DNA from: Psychromonas sp. L1A2
GTDB lineage: Bacteria; Pseudomonadota; Gammaproteobacteria; Enterobacterales; Psychromonadaceae
DNA length: 64,000 nucleotides
Assembly (NCBI RefSeq): GCF_009828855.1
Contig: NZ_WUAG01000001.1
Coordinates: forward strand, 558,001-622,000
Direction of reading: 5' to 3'
A program made the position numbers and the translations under genes. Numbering within the stretch: position 1 is the stretch's first letter; the number at the start of each line of letters is the position of its first letter. A model generated the notes under the pieces. That model was not told the DNA's origin and made no database searches. It saw only the letters and a program-made list of their open reading frames with translations. Below are positions 1 to 9,342 of the stretch, piece by piece.

Positions 1-1049
1 GGCGCTTGGAAGCTTTGTAGTTCAGTCATGTTATCTGTTAATAAACCATAACGGTCAACCATGAATACTTGTTTACGAGCTTGCTCTTCAGTCAAACCTT
101 CGCGTTGCATTTGTCTAATAATATGTTCTGCAATACCACAACCCGCAGATCCTGCACCTAAAAAGGCAATATTTTGTTGGCTAAGTTTTTGCCCTTTATT
201 CAAACAAGCAGCAATTAACGTACCTACCGAAACAGCAGCCGTACCTTGAATATCATCATTAAAACAACATAATTGATCACGGTATTTATTTAATAGTGGC
301 GTTGCATTAGTTTGTGCGAAATCTTCAAATTGTAATAACACTTCAGGCCAGCGACGTTTAACAGCTTGAATAAATAAATCGACAAATTCATTGTATTCTT
401 CACCAGTAATACGTGGATTACGCCATCCCATGTACATAGGATCATTCAGTAGTTGGCTATTGTTTGTACCTACATCTAACAAAATAGGAAGACAATGCGC
501 GGGACTGATACCACCACAAGCCGTGTATAAAGCTAGTTTACCAATCGGAATACCCATGCCGCCGATACCTTGGTCGCCTAATCCTAAAATACGTTCGCCA
601 TCGGTCACTACGATAACTTTTACATTTTGCTTAGTGGCATTTTGTAACATGTCATCAATTTTGTCACGCTCAGGGTAAGAGATAAATAAGCCACGTTTAC
701 GACGGTATATTTTAGAAAATTTCTCACATGCCTGACCAACGGTAGGGGTATAAATTAATGGCATTACTTCTTCGATGTGTTGCTCAATCAAATGATGAAA
801 TAATGTTTCATTAGTATCTTGAATATTACGTAAATAGATATGCTTATCTAAGTCGCTAGAGAAAGATGATAATTGTTGATAAGCACGAAGTGACTGCTCC
901 TCAATGGTTTCAATATTGTGAGGCAATAAACCCGTTAAATTAAAATTATCACGTTCTTCAGATGAGAAAGCGCTGCCTTTATTTAATAGTGGTGCTTCTA
1001 ATAATGCGGGCCCAGCAAAGGGAATATATAGAGGACGTTTGTTCGGCAT
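1..1049 (-). CDS. maeA: NAD-dependent malic enzyme, N-terminal part (runs off window)
   Basis: Oxidative decarboxylation of malate to pyruvate with NAD reduction, in the cytosol. Reading leftward from the ATG at 1049, the protein begins [20 protein letters not shown]. It then shows the malic-enzyme signature [12 protein letters not shown], the segment [20 protein letters not shown] and the nucleotide-binding [13 protein letters not shown], and is still open at base 1. About 349 codons are visible; the family is usually about 560, so roughly the last 210 residues lie outside the window. A purine-rich AGAGAAGA ribosome site precedes the ATG. The gene stands alone, convergent with nothing visible here. 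The decarboxylating SfcA/MaeA subfamily is preferred over the MaeB type because of the N-terminal region. Confidence 0.93.
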   Translation of the reverse strand, partial: MPNKRPLYIPFAGPALLEAPLLNKGSAFSSEERDNFNLTGLLPHNIETIEEQSLRAYQQLSSFSSDLDKHIYLRNIQDTNETLFHHLIEQHIEEVMPLIYTPTVGQACEKFSKIYRRKRGLFISYPERDKIDDMLQNATKQNVKVIVVTDGERILGLGDQGIGGMGIPIGKLALYTACGGISPAHCLPILLDVGTNNSQLLNDPMYMGWRNPRITGEEYNEFVDLFIQAVKRRWPEVLLQFEDFAQTNATPLLNKYRDQLCCFNDDIQGTAAVSVGTLIAACLNKGQKLSQQNIAFLGAGSAGCGIAEHIIRQMQREGLTEEQARKQVFMVDRYGLLTDNMTELQSFQA

Positions 1050-1260
1050 AATAAAATCTTCTCTGTAGATAAAGGCATCGGATAAGTTGGTTCAAAACTA
1101 ATTTTTTGTTCGTCGCTATTTGAAATCTAATTAACAATTAATTTAGTAGTCATTCATTTAACAATTTAACTAATAGGGAACAGTCATTGTATTTTAAGTT
1201 TTATCTTATAAAAATACTGTTACTTATTCATTAAATAACGTTAAAGTTTTTAAATTTTTG

Positions 1261-2169
1261 TTAGCTTAATGTAAGTTTATTTTTTTTAAAGTAATCTTTT
1301 AAGTAATCGATTAATAATCGCAGTTTTTTAGACTCCGCAGCGCCCGGAGGAAATACCGCATAAACATCAATATCGTTTAATTGATAGTCATCTAGTAATT
1401 GCACTAAGCTACCTGTTTTTATTTTAGGGGCTGCATCATAGGTAGGAATACGTCCTAAACCGTGGCCACCTTCAACAAAAGCCGTTCTAGCTGCTGCGTT
1501 ATTAGTACTAATATTACCTTTTAACTTAACGCTATAAGAACGATTACCTTTTTTAAGTTCTAATACACTAGCAGCTAATTTATAAACTACCCAATCATGA
1601 CTTGCTAATTGTGCAGGTGTATTAGGGCGACCGTATTTTAATAAGTATTCAGGTGAGGCACATAAACAGGTACTTAAAGTAGATAGTTTAGTGGCTTGTA
1701 AGCTTGAATCGGCTAAAGCAGCCCCACGAATGGCAATATCAAATCCATCTTTAATAATATTCACCACTTCATCGCTGAGGTTTATTTCTAATTGTATATT
1801 TGGATAAAGTTGACGAAATGAATTTAATGCTGGGACGATGGTGTGCAATCCGACACTGACAGGACAAGCAATTTTAATTAAACCAGTAGGGTTATTCTTA
1901 AGGTTTTCGATTTGTTGGTTAGCCGCTAATGCTTGCTCAACAATCACTTTACAACGTTCGTAGTATTGGCTACCGGCTTCAGTTAATGCAATGCTACGTG
2001 TAGAACGATTAAGTAGTTTTATGCCTAACTGTGTTTCAAGCTTTTTAATATGATAGCTGACGACAGCTCGAGATAACCCAACGTGTTTAGCCGCTGCACT
2101 CAAGTTGCCTTGTTCAATAACCTGAGCAAAAACGACCATGCTTTTTAGTTGCTCAAATGACAGCTCCAT
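1261..2169 (-). CDS. LysR-family transcriptional regulator
   Basis: DNA-binding regulator of 302 residues. Residues about 3-62 form the LysR winged helix-turn-helix (FEQLKSMVVFAQVIEQGNLS, then SRAVVSYHIKKLE). The rest is the periplasmic-binding-protein-like effector domain. It resembles the DsdA/AaeR-like class with the RSTRSIALTEAG motif that follows the HTH. It is divergent from the DJ-1/PfpI gene at 2404, with 234 bp between the two starts. LysR proteins commonly control the divergent neighbour, so that gene is the obvious candidate target. The effector is unknown. This is an ordinary complete gene. Confidence 0.92.
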   Translation of the reverse strand: MELSFEQLKSMVVFAQVIEQGNLSAAAKHVGLSRAVVSYHIKKLETQLGIKLLNRSTRSIALTEAGSQYYERCKVIVEQALAANQQIENLKNNPTGLIKIACPVSVGLHTIVPALNSFRQLYPNIQLEINLSDEVVNIIKDGFDIAIRGAALADSSLQATKLSTLSTCLCASPEYLLKYGRPNTPAQLASHDWVVYKLAASVLELKKGNRSYSVKLKGNISTNNAAARTAFVEGGHGLGRIPTYDAAPKIKTGSLVQLLDDYQLNDIDVYAVFPPGAAESKKLRLLIDYLKDYFKKNKLTLS

Positions 2170-2403
2170 TAATGCCTCTTTTAGTTTGTGTTGTCGATAT
2201 GTCCATTTAAAAGGTGAATGGGCTATTTACACTAATATAAACGGTATATTAACAGTTACTTGTACTCTTGTATTGATCATTGTATCAATAGTTAGAACAA
2301 TGAAATTCATAAAGTATGCATTGTTCAATTCTTAAGTGAGCCTATACTGTTTACATCAGCCATTAGTTGGCTATCAAACACTCTCAGTATTAAGGGCATT
2401 ATC
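2170..2403. promoter_or_regulatory. Divergent promoter region between lysR gene and DJ-1/PfpI gene
   Basis: 234 bp AT-rich spacer holding the promoters of both divergent genes. LysR regulators usually bind T-N11-A dyads in such spacers. Several AT-rich partial dyads exist, but I cannot single one out. The assignment rests on gene arrangement only. Confidence 0.45.
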
Positions 2404-3090
2404 ATGAGCAAAAAAATATTAATGGTTTTAACATCACACGATAAATTAGGCGATACAGACCATAAAACAGGTTTTTGGGTTGAAGAGTTTGCTGCACCGT
2501 ATTACGTATTTAAAGATGCGGGGTTCGATATTACATTAGCATCTCCATTAGGCGGTCAACCACCGATTGATCCAACAAGTCAATTATCTGACTTTGAAAC
2601 AGATGCAACGAAACGCTATGACCAAGATGAAGTTGTAAAAAAAGAATTAGCTAACACCGTTGTTCTATCATCGGTTAATGAAAGCGATTATGATTCAGTA
2701 TTCTACCCTGGTGGTCACGGACCATTATGGGATCTTGCATATAACGCTGATTCAATTAAATTGATTGAAAGCTTCTTAGCTGCTAATAAACCTGTTGGCG
2801 CAGTATGTCATGCAAGCGCAGTATTATTAGATATTAAAGATGCTAGCGGTGAGTTTGTTATTAAAGGTAAAGCTGTTGCTGGCTTCACTAATAGTGAAGA
2901 AGATGCAGTACAATTAACTGATATCGTACCTTTCTTAGTGGAAGACGAGTTAATTAAGCGCGGTGCGGATTACCAAAAAGTAGATGATTTTGCTGCATTT
3001 GCAGTACAAGATGGCTTGATCATCTCAGGTCAAAATCCTGCAAGTTCTGAATTAGTAGCTGAAAAATTAGTGACACATTTAAACGCTTAA
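2404..3090 (+). CDS. DJ-1/PfpI (Hsp31-like) family protein
   Basis: A 228-residue type-1 glutamine amidotransferase-like protein. The nucleophile elbow is GAVCHASAVL with Cys135 and His136, and the N-terminal WVEEF supplies the acidic residue (Glu27/28) typical of the Hsp31/DJ-1 group. Family members act as glyoxalases, deglycases, chaperones or peptidases against carbonyl stress; the exact activity here is not determinable. The start ATG follows a weak ribosome site. It is divergent from a LysR regulator that probably controls it and is followed by a hairpin terminator near 3173. Confidence 0.9.
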   Translation: MSKKILMVLTSHDKLGDTDHKTGFWVEEFAAPYYVFKDAGFDITLASPLGGQPPIDPTSQLSDFETDATKRYDQDEVVKKELANTVVLSSVNESDYDSVFYPGGHGPLWDLAYNADSIKLIESFLAANKPVGAVCHASAVLLDIKDASGEFVIKGKAVAGFTNSEEDAVQLTDIVPFLVEDELIKRGADYQKVDDFAAFAVQDGLIISGQNPASSELVAEKLVTHLNA

Positions 3091-3172
3091 TTTTTCAAGC
3101 TTCTATTTCAAAGCTTTTTTTTGAAAACTAATGAAGTATTACCTATTTAATTTAATGCTTCGTTTTTATTGA

Positions 3173-3219
3173 GAGCCACATGCAATAACTCTACTGAGTT
3201 GTTCATTGTGGCTTTTTTT
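3173..3219 (+). terminator. Rho-independent terminator after DJ-1/PfpI gene
   Basis: Imperfect long hairpin with outer arms AGCCACA and TGTGGCT, followed by a run of seven T. It lies about 85 bp after the DJ-1/PfpI stop codon. Confidence 0.7.
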
Positions 3220-3299
3220 ATGTGTAAATTTTCTCTGTTCAGAAGTGTTCGCCCTTAAAGTAAATTAATGTCGATAACTATTGCTAATAATCACCGCTG

Positions 3300-3488
3300 C
3301 TAATAATCACTACTGACGATCACTTCAAGCTCATCTAGTTCATTCGCTACCACTGAAAAGTTAATAGGTTGGCAGCAAACTTGACAGTCCTCGATGTAAT
3401 CTTGGTCAGTATCTGACGGATCAAGTAATATAGTGATTGTTTCTCCGCAATACGGACAACTTATATTCTCTTCTTGTAGAAATGCCAT
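3300..3488 (-). CDS. CPXCG-motif cysteine-rich small protein
   Basis: A 62-residue protein of the conserved CPXCG family. It carries CPYCGE near residue 11 and a second pair in DCQVCCQPI near residue 35, which together form a probable zinc ribbon. The acidic C-terminus is typical of the family. Function is unknown; members are widespread in Gammaproteobacteria. The gene stands alone, with AAAGGATAAAA upstream as ribosome site. Confidence 0.85.
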   Translation of the reverse strand: MAFLQEENISCPYCGETITILLDPSDTDQDYIEDCQVCCQPINFSVVANELDELEVIVSSDY

Positions 3489-3706
3489 TTTTATCCTTTC
3501 TTTTTATTGATATGTCTTTTGTCATAATTTATCTGAAACTTTGTACGTTGTATTTAGTTTTATAATGTAATATCAGAAACAGATATAAAAACCGAATCGA
3601 ATTAAATGTCTTCATTCACTTATTGAATGTAGGCATTAAAAATTTATAAGGCCTTTTTTCCTTACTGCCGTCACCTTACTAGCAATCCAAAAACAGGACG
3701 TTAACA

Positions 3707-4342
3707 ATGGATATTTTAAATTATTTACCTGAATTGATCTCAGTGAGTGTTATTGCTATTTTCATGGCGATTAGTCCTGGTGTTGATTTCATTATGATCT
3801 CTCGTAATAGTATGTTTCACGGAAGACAAAGTGGATTATATTCGGCATTAGGTATTGGATTAGCTATTTGGATACACGTTGCTTATTCGATTGCTGGATT
3901 GGCGATTATTATTTCAAAATCAATCGTATTGTTTTCATTGATTAAATATATGGGGGCGGCGTACTTAATTTATATTGGTTATAAAACGTTTACTTCAAAA
4001 AGTAAGTTAAGTGCAGAAGGGGTGACGAGTGAAGCTAAATTATCGCGTTTTGGTGCTGTCAAATTAGGCTTTATCACTAATGCGTTAAACCCTAAAACCA
4101 CATTGTTTTTCCTTAGTTTATTTACACAAGTGGTCAATCCGTCAACCCCTGTGTGGGTGCAATTGTTATATGGACTAATTATCTGCTTAGCACATGTTGT
4201 CTGGTTTAGTATTGTTTCTCTATTCTTTAGCCACCCTGCGTTGGTTAAGAAGTTTAATACACATAAACAAAAAATAGAGAAAGTGGTCGGTAGTGTATTA
4301 ATTGGTTTTGGTGTAAAAGTGGCGTTAACCAGCAATAGTTAA
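3707..4342 (+). CDS. LysE/RhtB family amino-acid exporter
   Basis: A 211-residue inner-membrane protein with about six hydrophobic segments. It carries the family signature SPGVDFIMISRNSMFHGRQSG close to the N-terminus and the conserved stretch TNALNPKTTLFFLSLF in the middle. LysE/RhtB proteins export amino acids such as threonine, homoserine or lysine; the substrate cannot be told. It is monocistronic, preceded by CAGGACG as ribosome site and followed by nearly 1 kb without genes. Confidence 0.9.
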   Translation: MDILNYLPELISVSVIAIFMAISPGVDFIMISRNSMFHGRQSGLYSALGIGLAIWIHVAYSIAGLAIIISKSIVLFSLIKYMGAAYLIYIGYKTFTSKSKLSAEGVTSEAKLSRFGAVKLGFITNALNPKTTLFFLSLFTQVVNPSTPVWVQLLYGLIICLAHVVWFSIVSLFFSHPALVKKFNTHKQKIEKVVGSVLIGFGVKVALTSNS

Positions 4343-5311
4343 TTTTAGTGAGTTTAAGTTATAAGTCGCCTCGTGATAAACCGATCATAGCAACAATTTA
4401 TAGCAACAATTCATTTTAATAAATCACCATTAATCTCGGCCTTGTTCCATGATTGGAATTGGGTCGATATAACCTTAACCGGGTTTTGTTAAGTCTGTAG
4501 ATAGTTTCCCCGTTTAATCAATTTGCTCACTTAATTAGTTGTTCAAATGCGTTAATATCTTATTGTTTCACTTATCTCCACCTGTACTTAGTTGTTCTCT
4601 TTACTGAATTAACAATGAAGTAATAAGTTATTTTATAAGTAAAATAGATCAGCTAATTAGTGTCATTGGCATTATTTAAAATACTCGTAATACCAATGGA
4701 ATTAAATAAGTGATCAGAGATTGCGCAGTAAAAATTAACACTAATAAGGCGTGAGTTGTAGGAGATAGTTGTTCTCACTTCAAAACTCACAACGCAGTTA
4801 GGGGTGATTTTAACCAGCAAGAATGATCTCCTTATTAATTATTTTGGTATAATAGACTCTTAGATTACATTTTATATTCCCTTTGCTCTTTATTCTTCCA
4901 ATCTTTTCCTATCTTTTTTATTTATAAAACATTGTGTTAAAAATCATGATTGAACTTTATTTGATCTTTATAGACTTAAACTTTTATATGACATTGATAA
5001 TCGTTATCAATTTTTGATGTGTAAGCTTTATACATTAAAAAGTTATATAGAAGCTTTGGTTGTTGTTAAGCCTTAGTTTTACTTTTCTCTCTGAATTTTA
5101 AAGGCAGCTATTCAAAGCGAAATTTACTGTTAAAAGTTTAATTTTACTTCTTAGTCCTATCATAGACTTTATTGATTAGGTGCTTTTAAATGATGAATTT
5201 TCGGTATTTATTGATGACAAATATGAGGAGGTTTTGGTCAAAAAAGATGAAAACTAACCTTATATGAGTTCACTTTAAAAATGGATAATAAATTAATTTA
5301 AAGGAAATATT
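4343..5311. other. 969-bp gene-free region
   Basis: No convincing coding sequence. It contains one copy of interspersed repeat A (4689-4852). The last 450 bp are very AT-rich and presumably hold the cellulase promoter and a long leader. I see no recognisable riboswitch. Confidence 0.6.
4689..4852 (-). repeat. Interspersed repeat A, copy 1 (MITE-like)
   Basis: About 164 bp bounded by imperfect inverted ends, ATACCAATGGAATTAAATAA at the left and the complement of ATACCAAAATAATTAATAAG at the right. The interior includes GGCGTGAGTTGTAGGAGATA and CTCACAACGCAGTTAGGGG. Near-identical copies in the opposite orientation lie at 8974-9131 and 61798-61959. No open reading frame. It behaves like a miniature inverted-repeat element. 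Confidence 0.9.
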
Positions 5312-6631
5312 ATGAATTACGTTTTAAATAACCAAACAAAAGGAGTATTTAAGAAAAGTTACTTGTCTTTAGCTTTGTTAGTAGGAATGACGACGATGGC
5401 CAGCGCTGCAGTTGAACCATTAACCGTTACTGGGAACCAAGTGTTAGCAGGTGGAGAGAATACTAGCTTTGCCGGCCTTAGCTTATTTTGGAGTAATACT
5501 GGTTGGGGAGGCGAAGATTTTTATACCGCTGATATTGTTAATAATGCCAAGTCAGAGTTTGGTGCCAATATCATTCGTGCTGCTATTGGTCACGGCACTG
5601 ATTACAGCGGCAGCTTGAATTATGATTGGGATGGCAATATGGAACGACTTTATACAGTTGTTGATGCTGCTATCGCGGAAGATATGTACGTTATTATTGA
5701 TTTACATAGCCATAATGCGCATACAGACCAAGCAACTGCGATTGCCTTTTTTGAGGAAGTTGCTGCTAAGTATGGGAATTACGATAATGTCATTTATGAA
5801 ATTTATAACGAGCCTTTAAGTGTTTCTTGGTCTAGTGATATTAAACCTTATGCAGAAACAGTGATCGATAAAATTCGCGAAATAGATCCTGATAATTTGA
5901 TTGTCGTCGGGACCCCAACATGGTCTCAAGATGTAGATGTTGCTTCTGAAGATCCTATCGATCGTATCAATATCGCTTATACGTTACATTTTTATGCAGG
6001 TACTCATGGGCAATCATATCGAGATAAAGCACAAACTGCTTTAGATAATGGTATTGCTTTATTTGCAACTGAATGGGGAACGGTAAACTCTGATGGTAAC
6101 GGTAGCGTCAATACATCTGAAACTAATGCTTGGATGACGTTCTTGCAAACGAATAATATCAGCCACGCTAATTGGGCACTTAATGATAAAAATGAAGGTG
6201 CATCAACCTTTACTGAAGGCGGTGATTGGGATTCTTTAACTGACTCTGGCACTAAAGTAAAAGAGATCGTTCAAGGTTGGGACAGTAGTACTCGTTCTGC
6301 AGGCAGTACAGAAACAACAGAGAATACTGACACTGCTGAGGAAACAATTGATACAACAGACAGTACAGATATAGAAAATAATACTAACACTGTAGTAGAC
6401 AGTATCGACACACTTGATAGCACTGATACAGTGACTACTGCTGATGTTGATTGCTCTAGTATCAATACTTATCCTGATTGGGTTAAAAAAGACTATTCAG
6501 AAGGTTCGTACACGCATAATGAATCAGGAGATTCGATGCAATACGGTGGTAATGCCTATACTGCTAACTGGTATACAAACAGTATTCCAGGAAGTGATGC
6601 ATCATGGACACTTACTGGTAGCTGTAGTTAG
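5312..6631 (+). CDS. Secreted GH5 endoglucanase with C-terminal CBM5/12-like module
   Basis: Secreted cellulase of 439 residues hydrolysing beta-1,4-glucan. Residues 1-33 are a Sec signal peptide (cleavage near MASA-AVEP). Residues about 38-325 form the GH5 barrel, with acid/base Glu167 in IYNEP and nucleophile Glu254 in ATEWGT. Residues about 327-378 are an acidic Thr/Asp/Ser-rich linker. Residues 381-439 form a CBM5/12-like module ([21 protein letters not shown]) with flanking cysteines. The architecture resembles the cold-active Cel5G of Pseudoalteromonas haloplanktis, where the long flexible linker is linked to cold adaptation. It is monocistronic. AAAGGAAAT precedes the ATG. Confidence 0.95.
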   Translation: MNYVLNNQTKGVFKKSYLSLALLVGMTTMASAAVEPLTVTGNQVLAGGENTSFAGLSLFWSNTGWGGEDFYTADIVNNAKSEFGANIIRAAIGHGTDYSGSLNYDWDGNMERLYTVVDAAIAEDMYVIIDLHSHNAHTDQATAIAFFEEVAAKYGNYDNVIYEIYNEPLSVSWSSDIKPYAETVIDKIREIDPDNLIVVGTPTWSQDVDVASEDPIDRINIAYTLHFYAGTHGQSYRDKAQTALDNGIALFATEWGTVNSDGNGSVNTSETNAWMTFLQTNNISHANWALNDKNEGASTFTEGGDWDSLTDSGTKVKEIVQGWDSSTRSAGSTETTENTDTAEETIDTTDSTDIENNTNTVVDSIDTLDSTDTVTTADVDCSSINTYPDWVKKDYSEGSYTHNESGDSMQYGGNAYTANWYTNSIPGSDASWTLTGSCS

Positions 6632-6706
6632 TCTTTATAAAGTAAGTTTATTCTTTATTACACTTACACTTAGGCTTTAAGTCGTTAAGTGGAAACTGAC
6701 TTTAGG

Positions 6707-6739
6707 GAAGCAGATGATAGTTAAACACTCTGCTTCTCA
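6707..6739 (+). terminator. Hairpin after cellulase gene
   Basis: Arms GAAGCAGA and TCTGCTTC separated by about 14 bases, followed by a weak T-rich stretch, about 75 bp after the cellulase stop. Weak terminator candidate. Confidence 0.4.
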
Positions 6740-6795
6740 TTAGTCGACTTATCACTTGAATTTAAGAAGTGGATTTCTGGTTATTTCACATTATT

Positions 6796-7428
6796 TTAAA
6801 TTTCAGTGACAAAACTCATATATTGCTTAATCTCACCTATTACTGCTTTTTCCATTAACTTAGCTGTTTCTATTACGTAAGGCTGACTAAAGTGAATGTC
6901 CCATAAGTCAGACTCTTTACGCCAATGTTCATATATTACTAACGTATCTTCTTGGTTTTCTACTGTATATAAATCAAAGAGTAAGTTGCCTTGTTCTTGT
7001 TGACGAGTTTGCGTTATATGCTCTTCAAACTGAGTTAATAATTCTGCTTTATAGTGTGTGTCTATTTTTAAAATACAGAACATAATAAATAATTCATCTT
7101 CAGTATTAACTGTTTTAGGATTTTTTTCGAAAAGAGGCGCTGGTGTTGTACCATTTAAGTAAAATATTTCTGGCGCTTTATTGCTGATTGTTGGCAATGC
7201 ATCAAGTAATGCTTTTGTGTATTGTTGTGTTGAGTGATGGTCTATTGCACTTTGATTATCGAATCGTTCATAGGCAAAAAATATATTAGGTAAATTCTTA
7301 TCTTGATATAAGCGCATTTCCAATAAACCGGCTTCATTTTTTGATCCTTGTTTATCATCTTCAAGCAGTGCTTTAAATAATGCGATATGAGTTGGTTTTA
7401 TATCAAACTTAATGACTTGTACGATCAT
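6796..7428 (-). CDS. Double-domain antibiotic-biosynthesis-monooxygenase (ABM) family protein
   Basis: A 210-residue protein with two ferredoxin-like ABM repeats. The first begins MIVQVIKFDIKPTHIALFKA and contains GLLEMRLYQD. The second (about residue 112 on) has FCILKIDTHYKAELLTQF and GNLLFDLYTVENQEDTLVIY. ABM proteins are small heme-, quinol- or substrate-binding oxygenases; no specific substrate is indicated. I chose the ATG at 7428 because TAGGAATTAAA lies right before it and the fold begins there. An upstream in-frame ATG at 7530 would add 34 residues unlike the family and lacks a ribosome site. Confidence 0.8.
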   Translation of the reverse strand: MIVQVIKFDIKPTHIALFKALLEDDKQGSKNEAGLLEMRLYQDKNLPNIFFAYERFDNQSAIDHHSTQQYTKALLDALPTISNKAPEIFYLNGTTPAPLFEKNPKTVNTEDELFIMFCILKIDTHYKAELLTQFEEHITQTRQQEQGNLLFDLYTVENQEDTLVIYEHWRKESDLWDIHFSQPYVIETAKLMEKAVIGEIKQYMSFVTEI

Positions 7429-7975
7429 TTTAATTCCTATTTTGGGCGAGAATACTTTATTTTTATGAAGACTGTTAAAGGGAGCTGTAGTCATAAATAG
7501 CCTATAGTCATTTTTTGTTGTATTGCTCATTCAATGAATATTTATACCAATCACACTAATTAACTTATTTCTTCGTTGTAAATTTCGTAAAGGGAACAGC
7601 CATTAATGAATTAACATGTTTTAGTTAATTCACCGACAGACGATTAACGAAGTTAATCTTCGAAAGGCCTCAATTTACGCCTTAAACTAAGTCATTTTTC
7701 CTGCACAAAATTTAGAACACTTATTTAATGTAATCGGTATTATTTTGCTTTATGTTAACGAATAGAAAAAGAGTGAATAGATCCAATTAATATGGATGAT
7801 ATTATCCATAATCAGTTTCATTTAGAGGATGAAATTGTCTAACGTTTAACTTGAAAGTGCAGATGACTCAATTTTAAAAAGTCTTAAAATGATGGTTAAT
7901 TAATAGATATAGTAAAATCATAAATAAGCTAGATTGTTATTTTTAAATTCTATTCACTTATGACAGGATATCATC
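7429..7975. other. 547-bp intergenic region with repeat B
   Basis: No gene seen, apart from the alternative upstream start of the ABM gene (7530). It holds repeat B copy 1 (7544-7742) and an AT-rich leader of the DUF1304 gene. Confidence 0.6.
7544..7742 (+). repeat. Interspersed repeat B, copy 1
   Basis: About 199 bp starting ATACCAATCACACTAATTAA and ending TTAATGTAATCGGTATT. The conserved core includes TTCGTAAAGGGAACAGCCAT and GATTAACGAAGTTAATCTTC, the latter a near-palindrome. A second copy in reverse orientation lies at 61505-61718. The outer ATACC-type ends resemble those of repeat A, so the two families may be mobilised by the same machinery. Confidence 0.85.
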
Positions 7976-8338
7976 ATGGAAACCTTATCAATTATACTGG
8001 TCACTTTAGTCGCAGTTGAACACCTATACATTTTAATATTAGAGATGTTTTTATGGGAAAAGCCCCGTACTCAAAAAGTGTTTGGTATTAAAAAAGAAGA
8101 TATTGAAGCGACTAAAGTGATGGCAGCCAACCAAGGCCTTTATAACGGTTTTTTATCTGCAGGTTTATTATGGGGATTACTACACCCTGATTCACTCATA
8201 GGCAGTCAAATTCAAATCTTCTTTGTCTTATGCGTTATTGTTGCTGCCTTATACGGTGCGTTTACCGTTAAAAAATCTATTCTTTTAGTGCAGGGCTTAC
8301 CTGCCTTATTAGCTTGCACTGCGTTAATGTTAGTTTAA
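7976..8338 (+). CDS. DUF1304 membrane protein
   Basis: A 120-residue integral membrane protein with four hydrophobic helices. It carries the DUF1304 hallmark sequence VAVEHLYILILEMFLWEKP at the N-terminus and NQGLYNGFLSAGLLWG in the middle. Function is unknown. The start ATG follows GACAGGATATC. It probably has its own transcript; the next gene begins 95 bp downstream on the same strand. Confidence 0.9.
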   Translation: METLSIILVTLVAVEHLYILILEMFLWEKPRTQKVFGIKKEDIEATKVMAANQGLYNGFLSAGLLWGLLHPDSLIGSQIQIFFVLCVIVAALYGAFTVKKSILLVQGLPALLACTALMLV

Positions 8339-8433
8339 TTTCTCGCTGGTGGATTAAGCATAAAATGTTTTTAATGAACCGTTTTTAATGAACTGCTTTT
8401 AATGATTTTTTTTAAAAAGAATGAGAGTTTAAA

Positions 8434-8907
8434 ATGAAAAAGATATTAGTTTTTACTGTTATTGGAATCATTATTGGAATTGTATTTTATCAATGGTCAT
8501 TTAATCACAGTAATGTGTCCGTTTTTGTTAAAAATTCAAATGTGGTCACTGAGAATAATGTTACTACTAATTCAGTTAGCGAAAGTGCAGAAAGTGCTTA
8601 TCAAGATAGACGTAGTGATGTTCAAGTCAATGGAACAGGCACTGTTACTAAGTTATTAAAGGATGATAATAAAGGTTCTCGCCATCAAAAGTTTATTTTA
8701 CGTCTAGGCTCTGGGCAAACCATTTTAATTGCACATAATATTGATTTAGCACCTCGTCTCAATTCAATATCACAGGGTGACCGAGTTGAGTTTTATGGTG
8801 AGTATGAATGGAATAAGCGAGGGGGTGTGGTTCATTGGACACACAAGGATCCTAATGGCTATCATATTGGGGGGTGGTTAAAGCATCAAGGTCGAACTTA
8901 TCAATAA
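8434..8907 (+). CDS. DUF3465 family protein, membrane-anchored
   Basis: A 157-residue protein. The N-terminal 25 residues form a single membrane anchor or signal (MKKILVFTVIGIIIGIVFYQ). A low-complexity Asn/Val/Ser stretch to about residue 55 follows. The C-terminal domain contains VNGTGTVTKLLKDD, RHQKFILRL, HNIDLAPRL and VVHWTHKDP, matching the OB-fold-like DUF3465 family. Orientation suggests a periplasmic domain. Function is unknown. It may be co-transcribed with the DUF1304 gene, but a 95-bp gap separates them. Confidence 0.82.
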   Translation: MKKILVFTVIGIIIGIVFYQWSFNHSNVSVFVKNSNVVTENNVTTNSVSESAESAYQDRRSDVQVNGTGTVTKLLKDDNKGSRHQKFILRLGSGQTILIAHNIDLAPRLNSISQGDRVEFYGEYEWNKRGGVVHWTHKDPNGYHIGGWLKHQGRTYQ

Positions 8908-8973
8908 TGTAAAGTCATAAAGATAAGGGCTAGAAATAACAATGTCGATTTATGTTGTTTTCTTCTATTATTA

Positions 8974-9131
8974 ATAGCAAAAGAATTAATAAGGTGATCA
9001 TTCTTGCTGGTTAAAATCCCCCCTAACTGCGTTGTGAGTTTTGAAGTGAGAACAACTATCTCCTACAACTCACGCCTTATTAGTGTTAATTTTTCCTGTA
9101 CGATCTCTGATCACTTATTTAATTCCATTCC
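8974..9131 (+). repeat. Interspersed repeat A, copy 2
   Basis: About 158 bp, from ATAGCAAAAGAATTAATAAG to TTATTTAATTCCATTCC. The shared interior includes GATCATTCTTGCTGGTTAAA and ACTGCGTTGTGAGTTTTG. It is in the orientation opposite to the 4689 copy and the same as the 61798 copy. Both outer ATACC/GGTAT ends are slightly decayed here. Confidence 0.88.
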
Positions 9132-9167
9132 TAAATTCGCATAATAAGTGCAATTTCTATTGCTGAC

Positions 9168-9258
9168 TTTTATTATTCAGTTTTATTATTCAGTTTTATT
9201 ATTCAGTTTTATTATTCAGTTTTATTATTCAGTTTTATTACTCAACTTTATTATTCAA
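9168..9258 (+). repeat. 13-bp tandem repeat, seven units
   Basis: Five exact units of TTTTATTATTCAG (9168-9232) followed by two diverged ones (TTTTATTACTCAA, CTTTATTATTCAA). It lies just beyond repeat A copy 2 and about 85 bp upstream of the VOC gene. Probably a slippage-prone microsatellite. Confidence 0.92.
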
Positions 9259-9342
9259 CCTTAATATCAAATTCTATTGTTTTTTGGTAATGGAAGCTTT
9301 TAATTCACTTCTTTTAGCGTAATTTAACCAGTAAGGACTTAA

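Noticed and set aside
391-678. 95-codon plus-strand ORF
   Set aside because: Lies antisense inside maeA, whose reading frame is supported by clear motifs.
2138-2335. 65-codon plus-strand ORF in the lysR/pfpI spacer
   Set aside because: Overlaps the lysR start, has no ribosome site and no family, and fits a chance frame in the promoter region.
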